The notes beneath the pieces are model-generated. The model saw only the letters and a program-made list of their open reading frames with translations. It made no database searches and was not told the origin of the DNA. Positions 40,585-49,232 of a stretch of DNA of 64,000 bases are shown here, one piece after another (within the stretch, counting starts at the first letter, position 1; each line of letters starts with the position of its first letter). The translations under genes and the position numbers were made by a program. Origin of the DNA: Actinomadura mexicana (GTDB taxonomy: Bacteria > Actinomycetota > Actinomycetes > Streptosporangiales > Streptosporangiaceae); assembly GCF_900188105.1 (NCBI RefSeq), contig NZ_FZNP01000009.1, positions 339,097 through 403,096 on the forward strand. Direction: 5' to 3'.

Positions 40585-41907
40585 TCACGGCCCCCCACCC
40601 GGGGCCGATTCATACGGTGCCGTATATTTGAGCGGAGGCGGGCGCGACGGCGCGCCCGCCGACCGAGGAGGTGGCTTGGCGTTGACTTCTTCTCCCGCCT
40701 GAAGGCGGGGGCTTCCAGCGGTCGCCCGCTGGGTTTCCTGCTTCTCCGACGACCGCCCCATCCGGGAGGTGTCCCGTTGAGGTCTTACACCGTCTCCACA
40801 GGCGGTCACCGCCAGCCCGGCGGCCAGGATGTTGCGCGCCGCGTTCACGTCGCGGTCATGCACCGCGCCGCACCCGCACGTCCACTCGCGGACGTCCAGC
40901 GGCAGCTTGGCGCGGATCGTGCCGCAGGTTCCGCACAGCTTGGAGGAGGGGAACCAGCGGTCGATCACGACCAGGTCGCGCCCGTACCAGGCGCACTTGT
41001 ACTCCAGCATCAGCCGCATCTCCCGCCATGCCGCATCCGAGATGGCGCGCGCGAGCCTGCCGTTCTTCAGCAGGTTGCGGACGGTGAGGTCTTCGATCAC
41101 GACCGTTTGGTTCTCACGGACGAGCCGGGTCGACAGCTTGTGCAGGAAGTCGCGGCGCCGGTCGGCGATCCGCGCATGCACCCGGGCGACCCTGCGGCGG
41201 GCCTTGTCCCGGTTCACCGAACCCGCGGCCTTGCGGGACAGGTCCCGCTGCGCCTTCGCGAGGCGGGCGCGGTCACGGCGCTCGTGGCGGGGATTGGCGA
41301 CCTTCTCCCCCGTGGACAGGGCCACCAGGGAGGTGATCCCGGCGTCGATCCCGACCGCTGCGTCCGTGTCCGGAGCCGGAGTGATCGTGTCCTCGCACAG
41401 CATCGAGACGAACCAGCGTCCGGCGCTGTCGCAGGACACCGTCACCGTCGTCGGCTCCGCGTGCTTGGGGAGGGGACGCGACCAGCGGATGTCCAGCGGC
41501 TCGGTCATCTTCGCCAGTGTGAGGTGCCCGTCGCGCCAGGTGAATGCGCTGCGGGTGTACTCGGCCGACGCACGCGACCGCTTGCGCGACTTGAACCGCG
41601 GATAGGCGGCGCGCTTGGCGAAGAAGTTGGCGAACGCGGTCTGCAGATGCCGCAGCGCTTGCTGAAGCGGCACGCACGACACCTCCGACAGGAAGGCCAG
41701 TTGCGTGGTCTTCTTCCACTGCGTCAGCAAGGCCGACGACTGCACATAGGAGATCCGGCGCCGCTCGCCGTACCAGGCCCGGGTCCGCTCCTCCAGCACC
41801 TTGTTGTACACCAGCCGCACGCAGCCGAACGTGCGCGACAACTCGGCCGCCTGCTCTTCGGTGGGGTAGAAGCGGTACTTGAACGCCCGCCTGACCTGCC
41901 GCGCCAT
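40585..41907 (-). CDS. tnpB: TnpB RNA-guided nuclease (IS605 family)
   Basis: The 440-residue frame has an intact RuvC-like nuclease: D188 in GIDAGITSL, E272 in VVIEDLTV and D353 in HDRDVNAARN, with a zinc finger of C325, C328, C344 and C346 inserted. The N-terminus RAFKYRFYPTEEQ is typical. TnpB cuts DNA guided by an RNA made from the element's right end. The last about 30 residues (after EEVN, near residue 409) are encoded by flanking host DNA because no stop occurs inside the element; the read-through reaches the TetR operator region. With the triad intact it may be active. Confidence 0.92.
   Translation of the reverse strand: MARQVRRAFKYRFYPTEEQAAELSRTFGCVRLVYNKVLEERTRAWYGERRRISYVQSSALLTQWKKTTQLAFLSEVSCVPLQQALRHLQTAFANFFAKRAAYPRFKSRKRSRASAEYTRSAFTWRDGHLTLAKMTEPLDIRWSRPLPKHAEPTTVTVSCDSAGRWFVSMLCEDTITPAPDTDAAVGIDAGITSLVALSTGEKVANPRHERRDRARLAKAQRDLSRKAAGSVNRDKARRRVARVHARIADRRRDFLHKLSTRLVRENQTVVIEDLTVRNLLKNGRLARAISDAAWREMRLMLEYKCAWYGRDLVVIDRWFPSSKLCGTCGTIRAKLPLDVREWTCGCGAVHDRDVNAARNILAAGLAVTACGDGVRPQRDTSRMGRSSEKQETQRATAGSPRLQAGEEVNAKPPPRSAGAPSRPPPLKYTAPYESAPGGGP
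40612..40625. promoter_or_regulatory. TetR operator ATACGG-TG-CCGTAT
   Basis: Perfect 6-base arms with a 2-base centre in an AT-rich spot, followed by ATTTG. It is the best candidate operator of the adjacent TetR regulator; the original divergent promoter is likely here. Confidence 0.6.
40637..40660. terminator. Perfect 10-base GC hairpin
   Basis: Arms 40637-40646 and 40651-40660 pair perfectly around a 4-base loop, between the TetR operator and the TnpB element. It could be a terminator for read-through tnpB transcripts or a leader hairpin of the former divergent gene. Confidence 0.45.
40683..40850 (-). ncRNA. Predicted omega RNA scaffold of TnpB
   Basis: In IS605 elements the guide RNA scaffold overlaps the 3' end of tnpB and the right end, and its guide is the host sequence next to the right end. 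The right-end hairpin at 40694-40709 fits the scaffold's last stem. The guide would read about 16-20 bases leftward from 40682. The 5' border given here is only nominal. Confidence 0.4.
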
Positions 41908-42025
41908 GTCCCACGTTCTAGCAGGCCCGGTGCAAGCCGACCCGGCGGACGCCGAAACGCCCCGGCTTCCCCGACCTGCTCCGTAAGAGCCCGTTTCCTC
42001 CCCAGCCTAAAGGCCAGGGCATTTA
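40683..42025 (-). mobile_element. IS200/IS605-type element with tnpB only (IS1341-like)
   Basis: The segment carries one tnpB on the minus strand and no tnpA (Y1 transposase). The right end, at the left in these coordinates, has the usual hairpin CCCGCC-TGAA-GGCGGG (40694-40709) and ends near 40683; the left end has a subterminal hairpin with GCC-TAAA-GGC around 42002-42017. The outer borders are estimates to within about ten bases. It lies between a TetR operator and a DUF2867 gene, so it separates a regulator from its probable target. Confidence 0.75.
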
Positions 42026-42038
42026 CGAAGGAGAACTG

Positions 42039-42623
42039 ATGAAGCTTCCCGCGAGCGCGCACACCGACCGTCCCTGGCGGATCCACGAGATCGCTCCCGA
42101 CTTCCGGCTCGAGGACGTGTGGGCCCTGCCCGCCACCGGCGGCCCGGACGACTTCCCGAAGCTGCTGGAGCAGATGACCTCCAGCGAGAACCAGCTGCCC
42201 GGCGTCGCCGGAGTGCTCTTCGCCGTCCGCCGGCGGCTCGGGCGGCTGCTCGGCTGGGACGGGGAGGACTCCGGCCTCGGCGGGCGGGTGCGGACGCTGC
42301 GCGAGCGGCTGCCGGACGATCTGCGCGACCTCCCGGCGGGCCCCGCCCCCCGCTCGCTGCCGTTCCGGCCGCTCTACCTGACCGGGGACGAGTGGGCGGT
42401 CGAGACGGCCAACCGGACGATGCACGGCGTGATGCACATCGGCTGGGTCCCGGACGGCTCCGGCGGCCACCGCGCCCAGATGGCCGTCCTGGTGAAGCCG
42501 AACGGCCTGCTCGGCAGGGCCTATATGGCCGCGATCCTGCCGTTCCGGTACACCCTCGTGTACCCGGCGCTGATGCGCACCATCGGGCGCGCGTGGAAGG
42601 CCCGCGAGGCGAAACCGGCCTGA
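42039..42623 (+). CDS. DUF2867 family protein
   Basis: The 194-residue product matches the actinobacterial DUF2867 pattern: LEDVWALPATGGPDDFPKLLEQM near the start, SLPFRPLYLTGDEWAVETANRTMHGVMHIGW, and the end LPFRYTLVYPALMRTIGRAWKAR. Members are soluble proteins of unknown function, often next to TetR genes and sometimes fused to NAD-binding domains. AAGGAG lies before ATG 42039. The TnpB element stands between it and the TetR operator, so its regulation is probably altered. Confidence 0.85.
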   Translation: MKLPASAHTDRPWRIHEIAPDFRLEDVWALPATGGPDDFPKLLEQMTSSENQLPGVAGVLFAVRRRLGRLLGWDGEDSGLGGRVRTLRERLPDDLRDLPAGPAPRSLPFRPLYLTGDEWAVETANRTMHGVMHIGWVPDGSGGHRAQMAVLVKPNGLLGRAYMAAILPFRYTLVYPALMRTIGRAWKAREAKPA

Positions 42624-42636
42624 CGCGGGCAGGGGA

Positions 42637-42674
42637 CGGCCCCGTCCCTGCGGGGGCAGAAAGGGACGGGGCCG
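42637..42674. terminator. Bidirectional terminator hairpin
   Basis: Perfect 13-base arms at 42637-42649 and 42662-42674 with a 12-base loop lie between the converging DUF2867 and acetate symporter genes. Confidence 0.75.
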
Positions 42675-42732
42675 CGAGCCGCGCGGGTGTGGGCGACGCC
42701 CGCCCGCGCGGCGGCTCTCGGTGCCGGATCCC

Positions 42733-44343
42733 CTAGTGCTCGGTCGCCTGCTCGGCGCCCGCGCCCGTGAGGGAGCGGACCTCGATCTCGGCGTACTTCT
42801 CCGCGTTGAACTCCTTGCTGAGCAGGGTCCCGATCCAGCCGCACAGGAAGCCGAACGGGATGGAGATGATCCCGGGGTTCTCCAGCGGGAACCAGCTGAA
42901 GTCGGAGTCGGTGAACAGGGCCTTCTCCGAGCCCGACACCACCGGCGAGAACGCCACCAGGAAGATGGCCGAGCCGAGGCCGCCGTAGATGGCGGAGACG
43001 GCGCCGGTGGTGTTGAACCGCTTCCAGAACAGGCTGTACAGGATCGCGGGCAGGTTCCCCGACGCCGCGACCGCGAAGGCGAGGGCGACGAGGAACGCCA
43101 CGTTCAGGCGCTGGGCGTAGATGCCGAGGACGATCGCCACGGCGCCGATCACGAACGCGGAGATGCGGGCCACGCGCACCTCGTCCCGCTCCGAGGCCTT
43201 GCCCCTCTTGAACACGTGGGCGTACAGGTCGTGGGAGAAGGACGAGGACGAGGCGAGGGTGAGGCCCGCCACGACCGCGAGGATCGTCGCGAAGGCGACC
43301 GCCGCGATGACCGCGAGCAGGATCGTCCCGCCCGCGTCCCCGAAGACGATCTCGCCGATCTTCTGGGCGAGCTGCGGGGCGGCGGTGTTGCCGGCCGGGT
43401 TGGCCTTGGCGATCTCCTTGGACCCGACCAGCGCGGCGGCGCCGAAGCCGAGGACCAGGGTGAGCAGGTAGAACACGCCGATGATCCCGATGCCCCACAG
43501 CACCGACTTGCGGGCGTCGCGGGCGGTCGGGACGGTGTAGAAGCGGATCAGGATGTGCGGCAGCCCTGCGGTGCCGAGCACGAGCGCGAGGCCGAGGCTG
43601 ATCAGGTCGAGCTTGCCGCTCAGGCCCTGCTCCGCGGTGGCGTAGCGCAGCCCCGGCTCCAGGAACTCGCCGCCCTTGCCGCTCTGGTCGGCGGCGTCGT
43701 TCAGCAGGCTGGACAGGTTGAACCCGAACTTGCCCAGCACCAGCAGCGTGATCAGGGTGGCGCCGGTCATCAGCAGGACGGCCTTGACGATCTGCACCCA
43801 GGTGGTGCCCTTCATCCCGCCGAACACCACGTACACGATCATCAGCACGCCGACCAGCGCGATCGTCGCACCCTTGGCGAAGTCGCTCGTGAAGCCGAAC
43901 AGCAGCGAGACCAGGGCTCCCGCGCCGACCATCTGCGCCAGCAGGTAGAAGATCGACACGATGATGGTGGAGACGCCGGCGGCGGTGCGGACCGGGCGGG
44001 GGCTCATCCGGAACGCCAGCACGTCCGCCATCGTGAAGCGGCCGGAGTTGCGCAGCAGCTCGGCGACGAGCAGCAGCGCCACGAGCCACGCGACGAGGAA
44101 CCCGATCGAGTACAGGAACCCGTCGTAGCCGTACAGGGCGATCAGCCCGGCGATGCCGAGGAACGAGGCGGCGGACATGTAGTCGCCGCCGATCGCGATG
44201 CCGTTCTGCGCGCCGGAGAACGACCGCCCGCCGGCGTAGAAGTCGGTGGCGTTGCGAGTGTTGCGGCTCGCCCACACGGTGATCGCCAGGGTGGCCGCCA
44301 CGAAGACCAGGAACAGGATGATCGACAGGGTCTCGTTGCTCAT
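42733..44343 (-). CDS. actP: Cation/acetate symporter (solute:sodium symporter family)
   Basis: A 536-residue membrane carrier with 13 or so helices. DFYAGGRSFSGAQNGIAIGGDYMSAASFLGIAGLIALYGYDGF and LPHILIRFYTVPTARDARKS are hallmarks of ActP-type acetate/glycolate symporters. It imports short carboxylates with Na+ or H+. ATG 44343 overlaps the stop of the DUF485 gene as ATGA, the usual yjcH-actP pairing. A CRP-like site precedes the pair. Confidence 0.93.
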   Translation of the reverse strand: MSNETLSIILFLVFVAATLAITVWASRNTRNATDFYAGGRSFSGAQNGIAIGGDYMSAASFLGIAGLIALYGYDGFLYSIGFLVAWLVALLLVAELLRNSGRFTMADVLAFRMSPRPVRTAAGVSTIIVSIFYLLAQMVGAGALVSLLFGFTSDFAKGATIALVGVLMIVYVVFGGMKGTTWVQIVKAVLLMTGATLITLLVLGKFGFNLSSLLNDAADQSGKGGEFLEPGLRYATAEQGLSGKLDLISLGLALVLGTAGLPHILIRFYTVPTARDARKSVLWGIGIIGVFYLLTLVLGFGAAALVGSKEIAKANPAGNTAAPQLAQKIGEIVFGDAGGTILLAVIAAVAFATILAVVAGLTLASSSSFSHDLYAHVFKRGKASERDEVRVARISAFVIGAVAIVLGIYAQRLNVAFLVALAFAVAASGNLPAILYSLFWKRFNTTGAVSAIYGGLGSAIFLVAFSPVVSGSEKALFTDSDFSWFPLENPGIISIPFGFLCGWIGTLLSKEFNAEKYAEIEVRSLTGAGAEQATEH

Positions 44344-44693
44344 CTGGCCTCCTTCTCGGCCGGGGCCGACTCGGCCTCGATGCGGGCGCGGATCTCGTCG
44401 GAGACGGGGTCGAGGCGGCGCTCGGCGTGCCGCGCGTACAGGTAGGCGATGAGGAAGGTGGAGACGAACTGCAGCAGCCCGAACACCAGGGCGACGTTGA
44501 CGGCCCCGAACAGCTCGGTGCCCATGAAGTCCCGCGCCCACCCCGACAGGACGACGTACAGCAGGTACCAGGTGAGGAACGCCGCGGTCATCGGGAAGAC
44601 GAAACGGCGGAATCTTCGCCGGAGTTCTTGGAACTCCGTGGTGCCCTGGAACCGTTCATAGACGGTGCCGGTGGCGCTCTTGTCGACGGACAC
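44340..44693 (-). CDS. DUF485 membrane protein, partner of ActP
   Basis: The 117-residue product has two transmembrane helices (FPMTAAFLTWYLLYVVLSGWA and VALVFGLLQFVSTFLIAYLYA) separated by a short loop, the YjcH/DUF485 form found before actP genes. It begins with a cytoplasmic segment ELRRRFRRFVFP that is conserved in the family. GTG 44693 is preferred because GAGGAGG lies seven bases away; GTG 44699 would be almost on top of it. Confidence 0.9.
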   Translation of the reverse strand: MSVDKSATGTVYERFQGTTEFQELRRRFRRFVFPMTAAFLTWYLLYVVLSGWARDFMGTELFGAVNVALVFGLLQFVSTFLIAYLYARHAERRLDPVSDEIRARIEAESAPAEKEAR

Positions 44694-44710
44694 GCCCACC
44701 CCTCCTCGAT

Positions 44711-44726
44711 TGTGACGCCGGTCACG
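44711..44726. promoter_or_regulatory. CRP/GlxR-like site
   Basis: TGTGA-CGCCGG-TCACG matches the CRP consensus TGTGA-N6-TCACA at nine of ten positions. It sits just upstream of the ribosome site of the DUF485-actP pair, in a 157-base gap after the second symporter gene. Confidence 0.6.
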
Positions 44727-44850
44727 CGCAACCGTAAAGATCCTGCCGGGAGTGGACGAGGGGTCGGCGGCAAGGCTGCGACCAGCCGCCGTTCACCGTC
44801 GACCAAAGGTCGCCCCCGTCGCCGAACGGTCGTTCTCGCGCGACGAACGG

Positions 44851-46581
44851 TCACACCCGTTTGGGCCGCCACGTGCCGCGATCGACGTCGAGCGACTCCG
44901 GCGTGTGCAGGCGCACCATCATCCGCGCGACGCCGCGCGGGATCCGTCCGGGCGTGCACAGCGACACGAGGATCATGACGGTGAACGCGATCGGGACCGT
45001 CCAGGCCGCGGGCTGGGCGAGCAGCGCGCCGAGCAGCCCGGACGGCGGCCCGGCGGCGATCGTCACCACGACCGCCGTCCCGGCGAGCGCGCCGCCGAGG
45101 ACGAGCCCGGCGAGCGCGCCCGGCACGGTGAGCCGCCGCCACCAGACGCCGAGGACGAGCAGCGGGCAGAACGTGGACGCCGCGACGGCGAACGCCAGCC
45201 CGACGACGTCCGCGACGGCGAGGGACCGGGCCGCGATCGCCAGGCCCAGCGGGACGGCCAGGGCGAGCAGCGTCCCGGCGCGGAACGAGCGGACGCCGCC
45301 GCGCAGGAGGTCCTGCGCCAGCACCCCCGCGACCGACACGGTGATGCCGGACGACGTCGACAGGAACGCCGCCACCGCCCCGCCCGTCACGAGCGCGCCC
45401 AGCAGGTCGCCACCGAGCCCGCCGATGAGCCGTCCGGGCAGGGTGAGGACGACGGCGTCGGCCCGTCCGGTCATCAGCAGCTCGGGGGTGTAGAGGCGCC
45501 CGAGCACCCCGTACAGGGCGGGCAGCAGGTAGAACGCGCCGAGGAGCGTCAGCACCACGACGGTCGTGCGGCGGGCGGTGCGCCCGTCCGGATTGGTGTA
45601 GAAGCGGACGAGGACGTGCGGCAGCCCCATCGTCCCGAGGAACGTGGCGAGGATCAGCGAGTAGGTGGCGTAGAGGGAGTGGTCGCGCCCGTCCAGCGGC
45701 AGCGCCCACTCCCGTCCGGTGGTGGCGGGGCGCCCGCTGACGTGCGGGACGTCGGCGCCCGCCGGGAAGGTGACGGACGTGTCCTTGTCGAGGCGGTGCG
45801 GCCCCGGCCCCAGCGCGAGGGGGACGCCGGAGTAGGCGCGCCCGTCCACCCGGCCGTCCACGGTCACCTGGACGGGCGCCGTGACCTGCACGGTGACCCC
45901 CGTCCCGACCGAGACGGTCGTCCGGTCGCCGAACCGCGGAGGCACGTCCGACGACAGGCCGGGCGCGCCGTCGTACCGCCACGCCATCAGCAGGAACACC
46001 AGCGGCACGGCCAGCGCGGTCAGCTTCAGCCAGTACTGGAACGCCTGCACCATGGTGACGCTGCGCATGCCGCCGACCAGCACGTTCGCCGCCACGACGA
46101 CCGCGATGAGAACGCCGCCCGTCCACACCGGCGCGCCCGTGACCGTGCGCAGCACCAGCCCGGCGCTCTGGAACTGGGGCAGCAGGTACAGCCAGCTGAT
46201 CAGCACCACGAACACGCTCGCGACGCGGCGCACGGCCATGGACTCCAGCCGCGCCTCGGCGAAGTCCGGCAGCGTGTAGGCACCGGAGCGGCGCAGCGGC
46301 GCCGACACCAGGACGAGCAGGACGAGGTACCCGCCCGTCCACCCGACGGGCAGCCACAGCATGTCGGCGCCGTAGGCGAGGATCAGCCCGGCGATGCCGA
46401 GGAACGAGGCGGCCGACAGGTACTCCCCGCCGATCGCGGACGCGTTGCGCAGCGGCGTCACCGTGCGGGACGCGACGTAGAAGTCGGACGTGGTGCGGGA
46501 GATCCGCACCCCGAGCACGCCGACGAGCATGGTCGCGACGACGACCAGCAGCACGCCCGCGAGCCCGTACGCGGCGCTCAC
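44851..46581 (-). CDS. Second solute:sodium symporter with an extracytoplasmic insert
   Basis: A 576-residue symporter of the same family: DFYVASRTVTPLRNASAIGGEYLSAASFLGIAGLILAYGADM and LPHVLVRFYTNPDGRTARRT are the diagnostic parts. Between two helices it carries an insert of about 90 residues (roughly 240-330), rich in Val, Thr and Gly, that looks like an external beta domain. GTG 46581 overlaps the preceding stop (GTGA). It is the last gene of the LytS/LytTR operon, so a two-component system likely controls it. Confidence 0.9.
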   Translation of the reverse strand: MSAAYGLAGVLLVVVATMLVGVLGVRISRTTSDFYVASRTVTPLRNASAIGGEYLSAASFLGIAGLILAYGADMLWLPVGWTGGYLVLLVLVSAPLRRSGAYTLPDFAEARLESMAVRRVASVFVVLISWLYLLPQFQSAGLVLRTVTGAPVWTGGVLIAVVVAANVLVGGMRSVTMVQAFQYWLKLTALAVPLVFLLMAWRYDGAPGLSSDVPPRFGDRTTVSVGTGVTVQVTAPVQVTVDGRVDGRAYSGVPLALGPGPHRLDKDTSVTFPAGADVPHVSGRPATTGREWALPLDGRDHSLYATYSLILATFLGTMGLPHVLVRFYTNPDGRTARRTTVVVLTLLGAFYLLPALYGVLGRLYTPELLMTGRADAVVLTLPGRLIGGLGGDLLGALVTGGAVAAFLSTSSGITVSVAGVLAQDLLRGGVRSFRAGTLLALAVPLGLAIAARSLAVADVVGLAFAVAASTFCPLLVLGVWWRRLTVPGALAGLVLGGALAGTAVVVTIAAGPPSGLLGALLAQPAAWTVPIAFTVMILVSLCTPGRIPRGVARMMVRLHTPESLDVDRGTWRPKRV

Positions 46582-46886
46582 AGCCGGTCGGCCCGGTCGA
46601 CGAGGTCGGCGAAGTCGTCCTCGTTGCGCTCGGCCTGCCGGACGTACCACCAGCCGCAGGCGACGAACCACGGGTAGATCAGCCCGCCGAGCAGCACCCA
46701 CGGCAGCGGCAGCCCGAGCACCTCCTGCTCGCGCACCGCGGGGACGAGCGCGAACAGCAGCGGCAGGCCGAGCACCACCACCGCGAGGACCAGGCACAGC
46801 CGCGCCGCGAGCCGCCACTGGGCGCGCACCAGCGACCGCATGTACGCCTCGCCGAGCCCGGTCTGCTCGTCGATCTCCCGCGTCAC
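46578..46886 (-). CDS. Small two-helix membrane protein, symporter partner
   Basis: From GTG 46886 the product has 102 residues: a short charged segment (VTREIDEQTGLGEAYMRSLVRAQ), two hydrophobic helices (LCLVLAVVVLGLPLLFALVP and VLLGGLIYPWFVACGWWYV) and an acidic tail. It stands before a symporter gene as DUF485 does before actP and is probably its subunit, though it is not clearly the same family. The true start may lie further upstream, as the frame is open to the LytTR stop at 46979 and beyond; no ATG or GTG with a good ribosome site is there. Confidence 0.75.
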   Translation of the reverse strand: MTREIDEQTGLGEAYMRSLVRAQWRLAARLCLVLAVVVLGLPLLFALVPAVREQEVLGLPLPWVLLGGLIYPWFVACGWWYVRQAERNEDDFADLVDRADRL

Positions 46887-46978
46887 CGGGTACCGGGGCC
46901 GCCGGACGGTCCGGGTCCGCGGCCCGGTGACCAGCGTCCGCCCGGGCGCGACGTCCCGCCGGCCCGGCCCCGGCGCGC

Positions 46979-47728
46979 TCAGGGAGACCGCCTCGCCCGG
47001 CGGACGAGCAGGTCGCGCAACTCGCGCACATGCCGGCGCGCCACCGGCAGCTCGGCGCCGCCCACGACGACGCTGCAGCGCCCCGAGTCGAGCCGCAGCT
47101 CCGTGATCGCCGCCAGCGCGACGAGGTGGCTGCGGTGCACCCGGACGAACCCGGCGCCGCTCCACCGCTCGCTCAGCGCGGCGAGCGGAATGCGCACCAG
47201 GTGGCTGCCGGTGGAGGTGTGGAGCCGCGCGTAGTCGCCCTGCGCCTCCACGTACAGCACCTCCCCCGGGGTGACGAACCGCGTCACCCCGCCCAGCTCG
47301 ACCGGCATGGCCTCCGGCTCGGACGGCTCCGGCGCGGCCTCGTCCTCCCGGGCGGCCTCGGTGACCCGCCGGATCGCCACCGCCAGCCGCTCCGGCCGCA
47401 CCGGCTTGAGGATGTAGTCGGTCGCCTTGATCTCGAACGCGTCCACGGCGTGCTCCTCGTAGGCCGTCACGTAGACGATCTGCGGGGCGCGGGCGAACTG
47501 GGCGAGGACGCGGCCGAGCACGGTGCCGTCCAGGCCGGGCATCCGGATGTCGAGGAAGACGGCGGCGACGGGACGGCCCTCGGCGAGGGCCCGATCGAGC
47601 CTGCGGAGCGCGGCGGCCCCGTCCCGGGCGGTGTCGATCTCACCGATGCGCGGGTCGGCGCGCAGCAGGTGGACGAGGTCGTCGAGCGCGGGCGCCTCGT
47701 CGTCCACCGCCAGGACACGCAGGGACAC
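46979..47728 (-). CDS. LytTR family response regulator
   Basis: A 249-residue regulator. The receiver has the acidic pair DD at 9-10, the phospho-acceptor D60 in VFLDIRMPG and K108 in YILKPV; the C-terminal LytTR DNA-binding domain (about 148-247) has EVLYVEAQGDYARLHT and FVRVHRSHLVALAAI. It pairs with the histidine kinase encoded upstream and probably switches the symporter gene downstream in response to an outside carboxylate, as do BtsSR-like systems. Confidence 0.93.
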   Translation of the reverse strand: MSLRVLAVDDEAPALDDLVHLLRADPRIGEIDTARDGAAALRRLDRALAEGRPVAAVFLDIRMPGLDGTVLGRVLAQFARAPQIVYVTAYEEHAVDAFEIKATDYILKPVRPERLAVAIRRVTEAAREDEAAPEPSEPEAMPVELGGVTRFVTPGEVLYVEAQGDYARLHTSTGSHLVRIPLAALSERWSGAGFVRVHRSHLVALAAITELRLDSGRCSVVVGGAELPVARRHVRELRDLLVRRARRSP

Positions 47729-47782
47729 CGCACCGTCCTTCCGCCGCCATTCGCCACATTCCAGTCAAGTACCGGCCGGGCG

Positions 47783-48970
47783 TCAAGAGGCCGTGACACC
47801 GGGCCGGTACTTCGGCACCCGCACGGTGACCTTCGTCCCGGCACCCGGCCCGGTCTCCACCGCGAGGCCGTACTCGTCCCCGTACACCTGCCGGAGCCGC
47901 GCGTCGACGTTGGCGAGCCCGATCCCGGCGGCGTCGTCGGCGGACGGCTCGGGCCGCTCCCCGGACAGCAGGCGGCGGACGTCCTCGGGATCCATGCCGA
48001 TCCCGTCGTCCTCCACACTGATCACGCAGTCGGCTCCCGCGTCCTCCGCGATGATGGTGATGACCCCGGGCTCGGACCGGTCCTGGAGCCCGTGCCGGAC
48101 GGCGTTCTCCACGAGCGGCTGCAGACAGAGGAACGGAACGGCCACCGGCAGCACCTCGGGCGCGATCCGCAACATCACCCGCAGCTCCTCACCGAACCGG
48201 GCGCGCTGGAGCAGCAGGTACCGGTCGATCGACCGCAGCTCCTCCGCCAGCGTCGTGAAGTCGCCGTGCCGCCGGAACGAGTACCGCGTGAACCCGGCGA
48301 ACTCCAGCAGCAGCTCCCGCGCCCGCTCCGGATCGGACCGGACGAACGAGGCGATCGTCGTCAGCGAGTTGTAGATGAAGTGCGGCGAGATCTGCGCCCG
48401 CAGCGCCCGCATCTCCGCCTCCATCAGCAGCGTCCGCGAGTGGTCCAGCTCCGCGAGTTCGAGCTGGGCGTCCACCCACTGCGCGACCTCCTCGGCGGCG
48501 CGGATCAGCCCGGCGGGGACGTCCTCCCCGTAGGCGGCCAGCGTCCCGACCACCCGGTCGTCAGTGGCGAGCGGCACGACGACCACTCGACGGATCGGAC
48601 AGTCGAGCCGGTCGCACTCCACGTCGTCCACCTGCGTGCGCCCGTTTCCCAAGGTGGCCCGGGCATGCTCGGGCCCGTCCACCGCGTGATGGTCGTGCTC
48701 CCCGTCCCAGGCCAGCAGCCGCTCCCCGTCGGTGATGGCGAGGGCCTCGCACCCGAGCAGCGCCCGCAGGTGCCGGGCCGCCTTCTGCGCCCCCTGCTCG
48801 GTCAACCCGGCCCGGAACGCCGGCGCCGCCCGCGAAGCGGTGTGCAGGGTCTCGAAGGTCGCCCGCCGCTCCGGCCCTCCGAGATCCCCCCGCCGCCGGT
48901 GCCGCCGCCACAGCAACGCCGGCACCCAGGTGACCACCAACGTCGCGGCAACGGCAACGACCACACTCAT
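47783..48970 (-). CDS. LytS-type sensor histidine kinase
   Basis: A 395-residue kinase with one N-terminal membrane helix (VVVAVAATLVVTWVPALLW), a GAF-like sensor (about 45-165) with three Cys and several His residues (CDRLDCP, EHDHH), the His_kinase motif ALRAQISPHFIYNSL with phospho-acceptor H197, and an HATPase domain with the N box LVENAVRHGLQ and DDGIGMD. The metal- or redox-like residues in the sensor are worth noting. The response regulator gene follows after 54 bases. Confidence 0.92.
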   Translation of the reverse strand: MSVVVAVAATLVVTWVPALLWRRHRRRGDLGGPERRATFETLHTASRAAPAFRAGLTEQGAQKAARHLRALLGCEALAITDGERLLAWDGEHDHHAVDGPEHARATLGNGRTQVDDVECDRLDCPIRRVVVVPLATDDRVVGTLAAYGEDVPAGLIRAAEEVAQWVDAQLELAELDHSRTLLMEAEMRALRAQISPHFIYNSLTTIASFVRSDPERARELLLEFAGFTRYSFRRHGDFTTLAEELRSIDRYLLLQRARFGEELRVMLRIAPEVLPVAVPFLCLQPLVENAVRHGLQDRSEPGVITIIAEDAGADCVISVEDDGIGMDPEDVRRLLSGERPEPSADDAAGIGLANVDARLRQVYGDEYGLAVETGPGAGTKVTVRVPKYRPGVTAS

Positions 48971-49232
48971 CCGGCAAACCTACGCCGAACAGACACGCTC
49001 GGGCCCGGCGAGGCCGGCGGTGCCCTCGTTCTCGTACATCAAGCAGGAGAACGTTTCCCTGCGGGCGTTCAGGTCCAAGCACGTGCGCACATATGGCCCC
49101 TGTGACAAGCCCCACAACCCCCACATTCCTCTGCCCCGGAGCTTGCCGCCCGACGCTGCACCGGACGGTTCCGTCTGCACGCTTGGCGCCGCGATCGAAC
49201 GCGGGCCAGGGGACAAACTAAGGGAGTTCAAC
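48971..49232. other. Intergenic region before the small Cys/His protein
   Basis: These 262 bases lie between the divergent kinase and the 66-codon gene. GC content and codon pattern differ from the flanks, and no coding frame is convincing on either strand. It should hold promoters for both genes, but I cannot place the boxes with confidence. Confidence 0.4.
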
